A stretch of DNA of 64,000 bases from Emydura subglobosa (Eukaryota; Chordata; Testudines; Chelidae): the NCBI GenBank assembly GCA_007922225.1, contig ML679961.1, positions 7,175,702-7,239,701 of the forward strand. The letters are read 5' to 3'. Shown here one piece after another: positions 54,081 through 64,000 of this stretch (position 1 is its first letter; each line of letters begins with the position of its first letter). Position numbers and translations under genes: made by a program. The notes under the pieces are model-generated. The model was not told where the DNA came from, did no database searches, and worked only from the letters and a program-made list of their open reading frames with translations.

Positions 54081-55693
54081 TCAGACCTGATGGTGAGGGT
54101 GGGGAGGCATGAACGAGGCTGATGCCGGAGAAGTGGGAGCACTGCTTAGCTCTGTTGGAAAAAGCTTCCAAATGAGGTTCGTTTACCCTGCACCAGATAG
54201 AAAAGAGATCCACGCAGGTAGTTGGGCAGTCTCCAAGTTTTATTTCTGCACAGGTCAGACACTTCCCAGCAAGTGGTCAGTGTGAGACCCCGAAGGCATG
54301 CTCTTTTGCATATTTATACAAACATAGACAAAGAAATTATATATGCATAAATTCTTAATGCTTATAGGTACATTCAAATTATCCCTATTACTATTGGCCT
54401 ACTTCTTTTAAAGGTATTCATAACAGAAAACATGCTAACAGAAGATTTCAGCTTCTCTCTCAGGGCTGCTTGGTCTCTCTCAAGGTTATATAACTAGTTA
54501 AAATCAGCTGAGGCTATCTCCTTGCTTCTTCTAGGAACGCTTTCTCTGACCCTGGTACAAGACAAGCGCTGTAAAAACAAAAAAGGAGAGGGATGGCAAT
54601 CTCTACAAAATAGCAGAACACTAAAAAGAACTAAAATGGAGTAACTGTGGTCAAGCAGACAATTATTTTCTTTCAGCTCTCGGAAAATGTTTAGGCCGAA
54701 CTTCACCTTAACTCTGCCCTGTGACGCTAGTGATCGTCCCATGGCGTTTGTGGTGAGCTTGTTTTTCGGCTGATTTTGCTCTCCGGGACAGCTCCTCGGT
54801 TGGTGTCGTAGTTTCACTGATAGCAGTGGGACTGGTCAGGCACTTAAAGTGAAGCATATGCTTAAGTGCTTTGCGGTGCGCTCGGCCCTGTGGCAGCTCT
54901 GAAGTGGGACATCAGTGGTGCGCGGGTCCCTTGCGTGGACTCTCTACACAGGGTGAACGTTGCCCTGCCGGAAGCCTTGGAGTCTCAGTTCGGTTCTGAG
55001 ACTCTGGGCTCTCCGGCAAAGAACAGGGAGTGATCAGAAGCAAAGATTCATCCAGAGCGAACACGAGCGGGTGAGTGAACACAATTCAAATGCTGCAAAG
55101 CCCTGCTCCTTTTTGGCCTGAAAACCAAAGGCAGCAGCTCCTCTTTGCAAGCCAGCCGCCCCTTTTACTGACAGCTCCTCTCCGTGTGCTGAGAAGAGGC
55201 ATGCGGCGCTCGCATTAGCATGAAGGGGAGTTATGCATTTAAATCCCCATTCCCACAGCACTGAGCTGGGAAGACATCCCGGTCTGTGCCCTTTGTAATA
55301 GCTTTGTAACCCTGCTTTTCAGCAAGGGCTTACAATGGGAGTTTTGTCTGTCTCCGATTTTTCTGTCATCCCAGAGCGCGAATGAATGCACTCCAATACT
55401 GAGACACAGAAACCTTGTGTCCCAGGGGGTTGGCTAGGGGAGACATCCTGGCTCCCTGTGACCCTGCTAGGGCGAAGGGACGGTGCTGGGGGTTTCCAGC
55501 CAGGAAGATGTGGGTTTTTCCCTTATTCAGCAGAAGTCCAGAAAAGCAGCATTTCAAACTCTGCATCATCTCACAGGCAGATGAGGTCTGGTTCTCCCCC
55601 TCCCCCCGTTCTCCAGTTTCACACCAGAAACGTCAACATGCCAAACATTAGAAAAGAAAACCCCCCTGATTCTCTGGCCAAAGCAGCCTTCCT

Positions 55694-55868
55694 TGAGGCC
55701 TTGTTTACACACCTGAATTGTACTAGTTGAACAAATCAGTTTTGAAACCAATTTAAACTGGCACAATCTTCCTCTGTGTGGACGCTCTTAAATTGGTTTC
55801 CAACTGGTTTATATTGATTCATCTTAATTTAGATTAAAGAATCGTTTCGGTTAAACTAGTGGAACTTT
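55694..55868. mobile_element. short TIR-like element, 'aggccttgtttacac' family
   Basis: It starts GAGGCCTTGTTTACAC and contains 'gaaaccaatttaaactggca', 'ctctgtgtggacgctctt', 'aaattggtttccaactggt' and 'cggttaaactagtgg'. These match a known A/T-rich turtle non-autonomous element; the right end is truncated. Confidence 0.6.
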
Positions 55869-56089
55869 CACATGCTCTGGAAGTTCTCAGTGTGCTGGTC
55901 CTTATTGGGGTGTTTCTACCACTTCCTGGACTCCATGCCTCTATAGCAATGGCAGCACCATCCTGTCGGAGAACATGAAAAGAGCAAATATTTGGGAAAG
56001 GCACCTGACATAATGCTCAGCAGTGAAAGGCAAGCTGGTGGGATCCATCTGGACCCACAGACAAAAAGTCAGGAGGCCCTTAGTCTCAC

Positions 56090-56515
56090 ACCACAGGGAG
56101 AAGGGGACGTTCCTTGGAAATCAAAGACGGCCAATTCAAAACAGAGAAAAGGACATATTTTTTCACTCAACGCACACTTAGACTGTGGAACTCATTGCCA
56201 CAGATAATTGTTGAGGTCAAGAATGGAGCAAGATTCAAAAAGGGATCAGAGGTTTATGTGAATATCCAGAGTTAATGTCAGCATACATTTTAGAAGAGAT
56301 ATTAAAACTCATGTGCCAGAGTTTGCCAATCTCTAACTACTAGGAATTATGGGGAGATCCGAGATGGAGGGCGGATTACCCCTCATCTGCCTACTGTGGA
56401 GTTCTTGCCCCTTCCTCTGAAGCATCTTGTACTATTGGCCATTGTTGGAAATAGGACACTGGAGTAGAAGGACCTGGGGTGTGGACAGAGTCCAGCAATT
56501 CAGATGTTTCCTAAC
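56090..56515 (+). mobile_element. CR1 LINE 3'-end fragment, sense
   Basis: 'acatattttttcactcaacg', 'ctgtggaactcattgccac', 'gattcaaaaagggatcag', 'ctctgaagcatcttgtact' and 'attggccattgttggaaata' are in the order of the reptile CR1 3' UTR. This is the sense orientation of the family seen at 36651-36850. The 5' boundary is uncertain. Confidence 0.8.
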
Positions 56516-58746
56516 AAACAGGTCTGATGAAAAATTACCTTGCTTGAGGCTTTAATTGGCTTTCACTAGCACACTGGAAGATTCAAATCGGACTGAGTTT
56601 GTACAGGAGACTGCAGATGTAAAAAAGGTCTGACTGGGTGAAAAGCCTACTGAGTGAACCAGCTGGAAGATGGCAACTGTGCCTGCTCACGTGCCAAGTA
56701 AACTGTTGACAAAGCTAACTGAACCGTCAAGAGAATGCACAGAGAAATCGGGCCCTTTTTGACTGAGGGCATCCAAAGTGTATCTCGACACAGGTGATGC
56801 TGCATATTTGAATCAGCATATTGTTGTCATGTTCTCTAATTACCAATGTAGATGGCACAGACCAAGCACGGTAACCCTGTAAATCTGGACAATTAATCAG
56901 AGCATGCCACCAGAAGCACAGACTAGTATTCCGCAAGCAATCATCCCCTGGGTTAGTGACTGTAATACTGTCCTTTCTATTGTGATCTTAGCCAATTACA
57001 TTTTTAAATTAAATGCATCAGTCACTATGGTAATGAAGGCAATAGTAGCAAACCTGTGTTGTAATGCATATTGCAATGTTCTCAGCCCCATTGATGGATA
57101 GTTTTGAACTTGGTGGTTCCCGGGAGGATTTTAACTTCCATTCCCTTATTACTCAGTATCTCTAAGAAGATATTGAGAGAACTGGGTGAGACAACACAAG
57201 CTGCCTTGCTAAGAGTACACAAGACACCCCTCCTGCACCATCCCTCAGCCCTGTCAGTATCAGCACCTGGGATGAAGAGCAGGAGAGATGCTGGCGGGGT
57301 GAGCTTGGAAGAACTTGCCTCTTCTCCAACATCCCTCACCTCTGTGGGCATCTGCTCCCAGATTGTTACACGGGCTCACAGAGTCCTTTTAAACTCCTCA
57401 GCGCGGCTGGATGCCCAAATAGATACAGCAGCCAAAATTGTTCACCTAGGACTGTGACGACAGATTGATTGGTCTGCAGAGAAGATCGTGCCCCCTCCTA
57501 GTGAATCCAGGTCTGGCTAAGCAGCCTTGGTCACTAGGGCTGAGTCCTAGGAATGGAGCTGTACGTCCTGAAAAAGCAACATACAAAGGATACAAAGGAC
57601 AGCAGGGCATCTGTTTGTCAACACTGAACGCCCCGGTGCTCTGCACTGACTGGCTACTGAATAAGGAACCTCGTGTCTCTGTTTTGATATTCAATGAACT
57701 GGGATTGGCTCCAGCCACCTCTTCTTCTGCAACCACGACAACCAGGGCAGCTCCCTTCCGCTACCGGAACAATGACGCCACCTTCCAGGAAGACGAGGCT
57801 TCCGAGTGCAGGAGCCAGAACTTCCACGGAAGTGCAACCTAGAGCCTGGAGCTCACGAGCCGGGATCTCTCCACGTGGAGAACTAAACGCAGAGCTTATT
57901 TCTTCAATGTAGCCTCCTCAATAAATTCCGCATGTGGGCCTCCCCCATCAAGTAACCAAGCTCTTTTTCCTATAGGCTGGGAAGGAAGAAGGCGAAAGAG
58001 GAAGATCAATTATGATGATGTCTATTTGTAAATACTTGGCACTCATGTATCACAGGGATGAAGCTCACAAAATTCTCTCTCGAGGTCGGGAGTCAGAGTG
58101 AATTTAGGTCCTGGACCAAAAAGGTTGGAAAACCATTGCTCTGAAAGAGTTGATCTTCTTGACCCAAGATCTAGCAGAGCCTCTCTGCCCTGATAAGCCA
58201 TCTAGACAGTGCCAGGATTATTTTGTGCCAGAATCACTGCACTGTCCCTTGCACGGGATTTTCAGCTAGCTGTTTGCCGGTTGGATGATATTACTTTGGC
58301 CAGGGGTGTGTTTCTGAATGTTATAGGAAGGTCTGTGCCCCAGCAAACCTCAGTGGGGTGTGGGGCATAATTGAGTTCAGAGAAAACGAGGAGCAAAAGG
58401 GTTTGTAATCTTTGACCAGCTCTGCCAGTGATCTTGAATGTCTGAAGAGCTATAAGGGAGGCTGGGGCTGATGTCATGCACTGTGTTCTTTTTAAAGCCG
58501 GAGATCTACATCCTTCCACTCTTGCTTCAAGGTTACTGTGTGTGACGGCCGAATAATTAGAATGGGGTATTTAATTAAAAAATAAATATCAAAAGTTAAT
58601 GAAGCTAAACTGCTATTAACTGGCTTTCTGGTCTAAAACGGAGGGTTTGAGTTGAGGACTAAAAGCTTCCCAGCAAGCTCCATGACTGCACCCTTTTTGT
58701 AACTTGCCTCCCTTGATCTGACCGGATTTGAACACAGGACCCCCAC

Positions 58747-58897
58747 GTGCTAAAAGCACAAGCTGCTGCCACTTGCACTAAAGCCATGAGCTCTGTAACT
58801 AGGAGTTTGTGTGTGTCCTGCCAGGCTGAATATACAAATTCATAGTTACAGAGCTTGTGGCTTTAGCGCAAGTGGCAGAGGCTTGTGGCTTTAGCAC
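58747..58897. repeat. inverted pair of tRNA-type SINE fragments
   Basis: The left arm 58747-58800 and right arm 58844-58897 are 54 nt each and pair with few mismatches around a 43-nt spacer. The right arm reads 'gagcttgtggctttagcgca' then 'agtggcagaggcttgtggct', a tRNA-like head, and is followed by a B-box-like 'aaggtcctaggtt'. Confidence 0.75.
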
Positions 58898-59036
58898 TTG
58901 AAGGTCCTAGGTTACATGACAGAGACCCACACTCTCTTAGCGAGGGTTACATCATCATTTCTTGTAGGAGACAACCATCATACAATCACTTACGGCGGTG
59001 CCAGTCCTTTGGTGCAATCAAGACTCGGGGCTGGTC

Positions 59037-59395
59037 GACACGACAAAGATAGGTCGACGGCAGGCAGCTTACGTCGACCTCTCTCTGTGAGTGTCTACAC
59101 TACCGGGTTGTTCCCACTCCTGTAAGTCCCACACTACACTGACCTATCACTCCACCTCCACAGGAGGTGTAGCGCTTAGGTCAACGTAGCTAGGGTGACG
59201 CACGTCGCCTGTCTGCACCATGAGGATCTCTCAGCTGTGAGCTGGCCACTTACAGCGGTGCAAGATCTCCTGGTGAGGACAGGAATCTCCGGCACAAAGA
59301 GGGTAGTGTGGACATGAAAAACCACCGTAATTACTGCGGTGGCTGTATGTTGACCTAACACAGGTTGACTTAATTGTGTAGCGTAGACAAGGCCT
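59037..59395. mobile_element. TIR element of the 'gtagacaaggcc' group
   Basis: 'ggctggtcgacacgacaaag' at the left and 'gtgtagcgtagacaaggcc' at the right are degraded inverted ends. The interior holds 'cgctta' with 'ggtcaacgtagctaggg', 'caggaggtgtagcgcttagg' and 'gtatgttgacctaacacag', typical of turtle TIR elements. No coding capacity. At about 360 bp it is larger than the 30376 family and may be a composite. Confidence 0.6.
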
Positions 59396-59824
59396 CGTTT
59401 TCAAGTGGTAGTTTCTACCACACATTCAAGGACACAACATGATAACTCAGAGGTTTCCCAGGGTCCTGACCTGGAACAGGTCAAAACTTGGCCATTTCCT
59501 CTGAGCTTTTATCCTGCAATTTTTGGATTAGTTCACACCTGAAATGCAGGTTGGGTCTGCACAACCAGGGAAATGGAACAACCACAAGAAAAGGGCTTGC
59601 ACCAACTCCCCTTTCGCTCCCATATTATGCTGAGAGCTGTCTCCTGCAGTTCTCTGAAAGTTAGGAATGAATGGCTGAGGAGGAGGCCGAGTAATAAGCA
59701 AAGAAGGACTGAGATCATAGCAGCTTTAATAGGAAAGGGGCTGGTTTAATTCATCTGTCAGTAGACTGTGGATGGCAATGCTTATGGGTGTCATAACTGC
59801 GCAGCTTCACTTCATGGCAGACAG

Positions 59825-60060
59825 GAAGGAGGGCGTTGGGGTTAGATCACTGCGCTGGGAACTGAGCAACTCCGCTACAGACTTGCTGTGTGACCTTGGG
59901 CCAGTTTCTTAATCTTTCTGCTCCTCATTTGTAAAGTGGGGAGAATACAATGTCCTTTGTCTGTGTGTGAAATCTTCGGGACAGGAACTATCTCTTACTG
60001 TGCGTGTGTGAGCCCAGCAGTGGGCCAGGTCTCAGACCAGTACACACTACTAATACTCTC
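59825..60060 (+). mobile_element. MIR-like CORE-SINE, sense
   Basis: 'gttagatcactgcgctggg', 'acttgctgtgtgaccttgg', 'gccagtttcttaatctttct' and 'catttgtaaagtggggaga' follow MIR order. It is followed by a weak 3' block 'gggacaggaactatctctt'. Confidence 0.7.
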
Positions 60061-61516
60061 CTTTTGCCCTGCAAGATCCCAACAATATATACTCCCTTAT
60101 GCTAGCCTGGGGAGCAGTTCCTGGCTGTGACTGCCTTGTCACAGGGGCCAGGAGCAGGGAAGACAGCTCAGTCTCTGCGACGCTCTGCACTGAGCTACTG
60201 ACAAAGAAAAACACCATTCATGGGTTTGGAAAAATGCAAGAGGCACCCCCACTCATCCACTCTTCAGACGGCTGGAGACAGCCCCAAACGCGTAACAGGG
60301 TCTTTAAATGATCCCTGCTATTCCTCTATATGCTGGGCTAGATCCAAAGCGGGTGTCAGTGGCAATGCTTCATGGACTGTCACAACGCTACATCAAATTA
60401 TGCCCTCTCAGGATCTGGCCCATTGCAAGGAGGTGAGGAACTCAAGCCGGACAGCTTCCTATACTGCACCTCCCTGCCCTTTGCAGCTGGCTAGCCCGAC
60501 AGATCCAGGTCCAGGTCCAGCAGCAGAACCTCTGACTACACATTCCCCTTTCATGTAAGATTTGATGCTGGGAGCCTTCCCTGCTGCTCCTTCTGATTAA
60601 TCCCCCGGCCTCTCTCATTCCCCCTACAACACCCCAGCTGCTCCGCTCCACTCCACTAGTCCTGGTCTCCTGAAGCACCACTTGCAATCCAGTCACAAGG
60701 CAGCCAGCTAATTGCATTCAGCGCACCCTCTAAAGACGACACGCTATTGATTCCAGAGCCTTGCCTCGGGAAGGTCATTTAAGAGAGGGGCTTTCGAGGC
60801 TGCTGACGAGGAAGATGAGGACGGGAAAGCCTTACGGCTCTGGGAGCCTCGTGGGCGGAGCTGGGCCAGGCCGAGGGCCCTGCTGTGAAACCTGGAGAGC
60901 TGTTTTGGAAAGCTGCATTCGCTGTCGGGCCCACCCAGCCCTCTGAGCAGCTGTCTGGAAATCGCTACAGCTCCAAGGAGCTGCTCAGAATCCACGTGCA
61001 GTGTCTGGAAAGGCCGCCGCCGACTCTGAGCCATGCATCCGGCCCCGCAGGCTTAAGTGAAGCACAGACTTGGGGGAATGATGCTTTCTATTCCCTGTGC
61101 GCCTGCTACACGCAGTCCCTGTCCTTGTGGGTAATGACCTACGTCCTCTCCTCTCTGCACTACAGACGGGCCCACACTGCAGTGTGTGGATTAGACCGCT
61201 CCCCAAATCTGGGGACGGTAGGGTCCCGGGTTTCTGGCACAGGCCCACCTTCGCTTTACACAGCTCGCTCTTCGGACGCTCTCTGTCTGGGGCAAAGCTC
61301 CTGACGGGAGAGCAGTAAAGAGCCAGTGGCAGAACGGAGGGTGTGCATTTGTCAGCGGGGGGAGGAGGGGGCGGGAAGAGAAACTGAGGTAACGCAGAGC
61401 CATGAGGATTTGAACCCAGCCCAGTCTGTGAATAGCAGGCAGCAAACGCACCCCCTCCTGAATGGATTATGGGGGAGGGGAAGGAAAGCGGTGATCTATA
61501 TACATGGCACTGGGAT

Positions 61517-61612
61517 GGGCCCGATTCTCCTCTTCCACCCGCATCACCCCGGAGTAACGGCATGCACTGCGCTCCTCGTTTACACTGGGGTAAATGAGAG
61601 GAAAGTGAGCCC
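61517..61612. repeat. short inverted repeat ending in 'gaaagtgagccc'
   Basis: It starts GGGCCCGATTCTCCTCTTCC and ends TGGGGTAAATGAGAGGAAAG before TGAGCCC. The two ends are imperfect reverse complements. A related family member. Confidence 0.5.
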
Positions 61613-63411
61613 CAAAACATTCATAAACTAGCAACCTGCCAAGGGAGATAGCCCAATTCCTGTGTGTTTCTCTCACAGCTGTGCGAGGGCAAGAGGCAGG
61701 CAGAGGTCCCCCAGCCAGACTGGGTCGGCAGAGCACTCTTCGCCGGTGTGTTAGTGCCCAGGAGTGGGCAGGCCTTTAGGTGGTGGTAGAGGGTCTCCGG
61801 CAAGCTCCAGCGGTGGCAGACCACTACAGAGGGGAAGTCTGCTTCTCTTCTGTTCAAAGGCCCTGACTGAAACTCGCCCCAGAGAAGCGCAGTTGCTCCG
61901 AAGTCCATAGCAATGTCTGAGCAAAACCACAAGACGGTCGGTCCCCTGCCGAGTGGATCTGATCCCTGCTGTGCACGTTTTCATAGCTGATGGGCCAGGG
62001 ATGAGTGTCACAGGGAAATACAGACACGCTGCTGCAGACATGGAGACACTGAAGGGTAAATAGACGAGCTGCTGGGTGAATTGATTCTGTGTGCACAGAT
62101 ACGGGGGGGGATAGGGAGGGAAGGGATGTGTGGCTAGGCACAGATTTGATAAGTCCAGGCTCATGACATATTGCAGGGTTTTGTGGTGGCGGCAGGTAGC
62201 TTCTACAGCAGACGCGTCTATTAGCAAAGAGGAATGGGACTGATAGTTCTTTACTTTCACTCTCCACAGAAGGCATCATGCACAATTCTGGACGTTGCAT
62301 GGCTTTGGTGTCCAGGAGGAGGACAGCGGCAGAGAAAGACGTACACTAGTTCTGGTGCACTTCTTGTCTCTAGTTTCGGATGCTGCAACACGCCAGGGCA
62401 GCTCTGGGCTGCACGCAGCGCTTGCTAATAAAACACGCTTGGCTATTTAGGGCAGGATCTTTGCACTTGCTTGAGAATCCCAAACTCCTGGGCAGGTTCA
62501 CATGCCCCTTTTGTCTTAAGTGCCGCCTTGTGATTAACGTGTTCCCACAGTTGTGTGAACAGAAGGGTGCGTTCAGACCCCACTGTCTCCACAGGGTTTG
62601 TGATCCCCACAGTCTCCGCTACCTCTCAGCAGAACAGCATGATATATTTTTGCTTGAGTTTATTTTTGGGATAAAATATGGCATGGAATTCTTGTGCTCT
62701 GCTGTGATATTTAGACCGGTACGGAAGATGGCTTCTCTGTTCTTGTGACGTTTCTAATCAGATTTGTCTGGACTAACACTGGCCATGGATCCACAGGATC
62801 TGTGCTATGCCCAGCTTCTAAACAGTCCCTAGGAAGAGCCCTTCAGTGTGCCAGACCCCCAGACATCCCACTCTGCCTTAAGGGTAGGCCACGGGCCTCA
62901 ACCCCTCCAAGACTGAGCCTCTGGGCTCCAGAGCGCCTTTTCACACCATGAGCGCTGCCCAGCGAGTCCAGCTAAGGCAAACTCCTGGTCAGCCACTGCT
63001 ACACTCTTCAGAGACCAATGCACCCGAGCAAGTCCTTGCGGTGACACCAGGCAGCCCTTTCAAAACAGAGGAGGGTTTGTTAGCCAATGGGCAGCCCGTA
63101 AGCTAGCGCAGAGAAGCCAAAGTTAAGGTATAGCCCCATATTGCCCACGCCCGGGCAGTCGGCCGGGCAGCCAAGCTGCTGCGGAATCTTATCCTAAACC
63201 CTGGAATTTTCTGAAGTGCCCTACTTTGCTCTAGAGAGGAAAAACTGCTGGCTCTGTCCCCATATACAAAACCCATGCAATCACCCCCCCCTGCGCCCAC
63301 TGCCGACACAATTCTGTCACGTCTGTCATTTGTCCTGGTTAGCGTGATAACGAGGAGCCATGCAGAGGTCCTAATGCCACCTACGACTGCTCTCCCACAG
63401 TAACGAGGGGC

Positions 63412-63425
63412 GGGGGGGGGGGGGG
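63412..63425 (+). repeat. G-run, 14 bases
   Basis: Uninterrupted guanines on the plus strand, preceded by GAGGGGC. Confidence 0.9.
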
Positions 63426-63552
63426 AATCTGTACAACCCTGAGCAGATTTGCTTTCCACTGGGGATCATTCCAGGCGTTTCTGAGAATTTCCATCTTCTC
63501 TTGGTCTCTCGGTAGCCCTTTGGACTCGCCTTGAATGCGCAAAGATCTGGGG

Positions 63553-63636
63553 CTGGACCCTCAACCGGTGTAAATCAGCACAGCTCCATTGATTGCAGCG
63601 GCGCTACACTGCTTTACACCAGCTGAGGATCTGACC
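63553..63636. repeat. short inverted repeat of the 'ggtgtaaatcag' family
   Basis: ACCGGTGTAAATCAGCACAG and GCTTTACACCAGCTGAGGAT form inverted ends around 'ctccattgattgcagcgg'. This is the clearest copy of this family in the window. Confidence 0.65.
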
Positions 63637-64000
63637 ATAAAGCAACGGTCAGCACCGCGCGGCTGGCTTATGCATTCCGCTCGGGAGAGGTGCAGCCCAC
63701 TCTCGACTTCCAGCTCTTCGCAAGGTGGAGCCTGTCTACTGCCCGAAGAGCTGCTGTTCTGCCTCCAACATCCGAAAGCAGAGCCTGGGCTTCCTTCTCC
63801 CAGGCGATGCTGTTTCCTTCTGTCCTTGCGTGACCGGCAGGAGCTACATGCCACCACCAAGTCACATACGCTGCATTCTGTGCGGCGACGCTCGCTGGTG
63901 TCAGAACGGAGCCGGCAGGTCCCTCTGCCGGGATAACGCCCTGTAACCACTTTGTGCGAGCCAAGTTATCTGCCTGCAGCCACCCCTCCAGCAGCGTAAC

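Noticed and set aside
57104..57457. 117-codon plus-strand frame with leucine-rich peptide
   Set aside because: No known family, no splice sites with matching frames and no supporting context. Kept as a chance frame.
60985..61620. Open frame of 211 codons on the minus strand
   Set aside because: Low-complexity composition (SPPPPPADK-type runs), a palindromic repeat at its upstream end, and no recognisable family. It could not be linked to TRIM9 exon 1, because there are no RING cysteine pairs.

Overview
This is vertebrate nuclear DNA, most likely from a turtle (Testudines); a crocodilian is the main alternative. The organism call rests on the interspersed repeats: CR1 LINE 3' ends, MIR-like CORE-SINEs, short terminal-inverted-repeat elements with GTCTACAC-type ends, and the 'cataagctttcgtgagct' family, all of which I recognise from turtle assemblies. 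There is no prokaryotic coding density, no CRISPR array, no operon and no tRNA or rRNA gene. Almost all open frames of 60-200 codons are chance frames in introns and repeats.

The one gene I can support is TRIM9, on the minus strand. TRIM9 is a neuronal RING E3 ubiquitin ligase of TRIM class C-I (RING, B-box 1, B-box 2, coiled coil, COS box, FN3, SPRY). Six consecutive internal coding exons were delimited to the base with GT/AG splice sites and matching phases: 45089-44994, 41165-41043, 21161-21051, 19492-19339, 11247-11090 and 6884-6746. They total 781 nt and encode about 260 residues, from the end of the B-box/coiled-coil junction through the coiled coil and COS box to the end of FN3. The first exon (RING and B-boxes) must lie beyond 64000 and the SPRY exons before position 1, because neither is seen here. 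Exon numbers assume the mammalian layout with RING and B-boxes in exon 1.

Layout, read in gene direction: 64000-45090 is part of intron 1 (at least 18.9 kb, repeat-rich). Exon 2 is followed by a 3.8 kb intron, exon 3 by a 19.9 kb intron, exon 4 by a 1.6 kb intron, exon 5 by an 8.1 kb intron and exon 6 by a 4.2 kb intron. Exon 7 is followed by at least 6.7 kb of intron 7. The introns carry CR1 fragments, MIR-like SINEs, tRNA-type SINEs, TIR elements, one LTR-like segment, one degenerate non-LTR reverse transcriptase fragment, several striking palindromes and long G-runs.

The observations most worth a second look are: a possible intron-retention end of TRIM9 after exon 7, which may correspond to the mammalian short isoform; an unassigned exon-like frame at 33645-33521; an almost perfect 47-bp-arm palindrome at 16476-16576 and a 54-bp-arm inverted SINE pair at 58747-58897; four copies of a CCCATGATGCA-type motif within 180 bp; a 34-bp exact tandem duplication beside a TIR element; and four long G-runs all on the template strand, one just upstream of the exon 2 acceptor. 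I did not find a convincing new multi-gene system.
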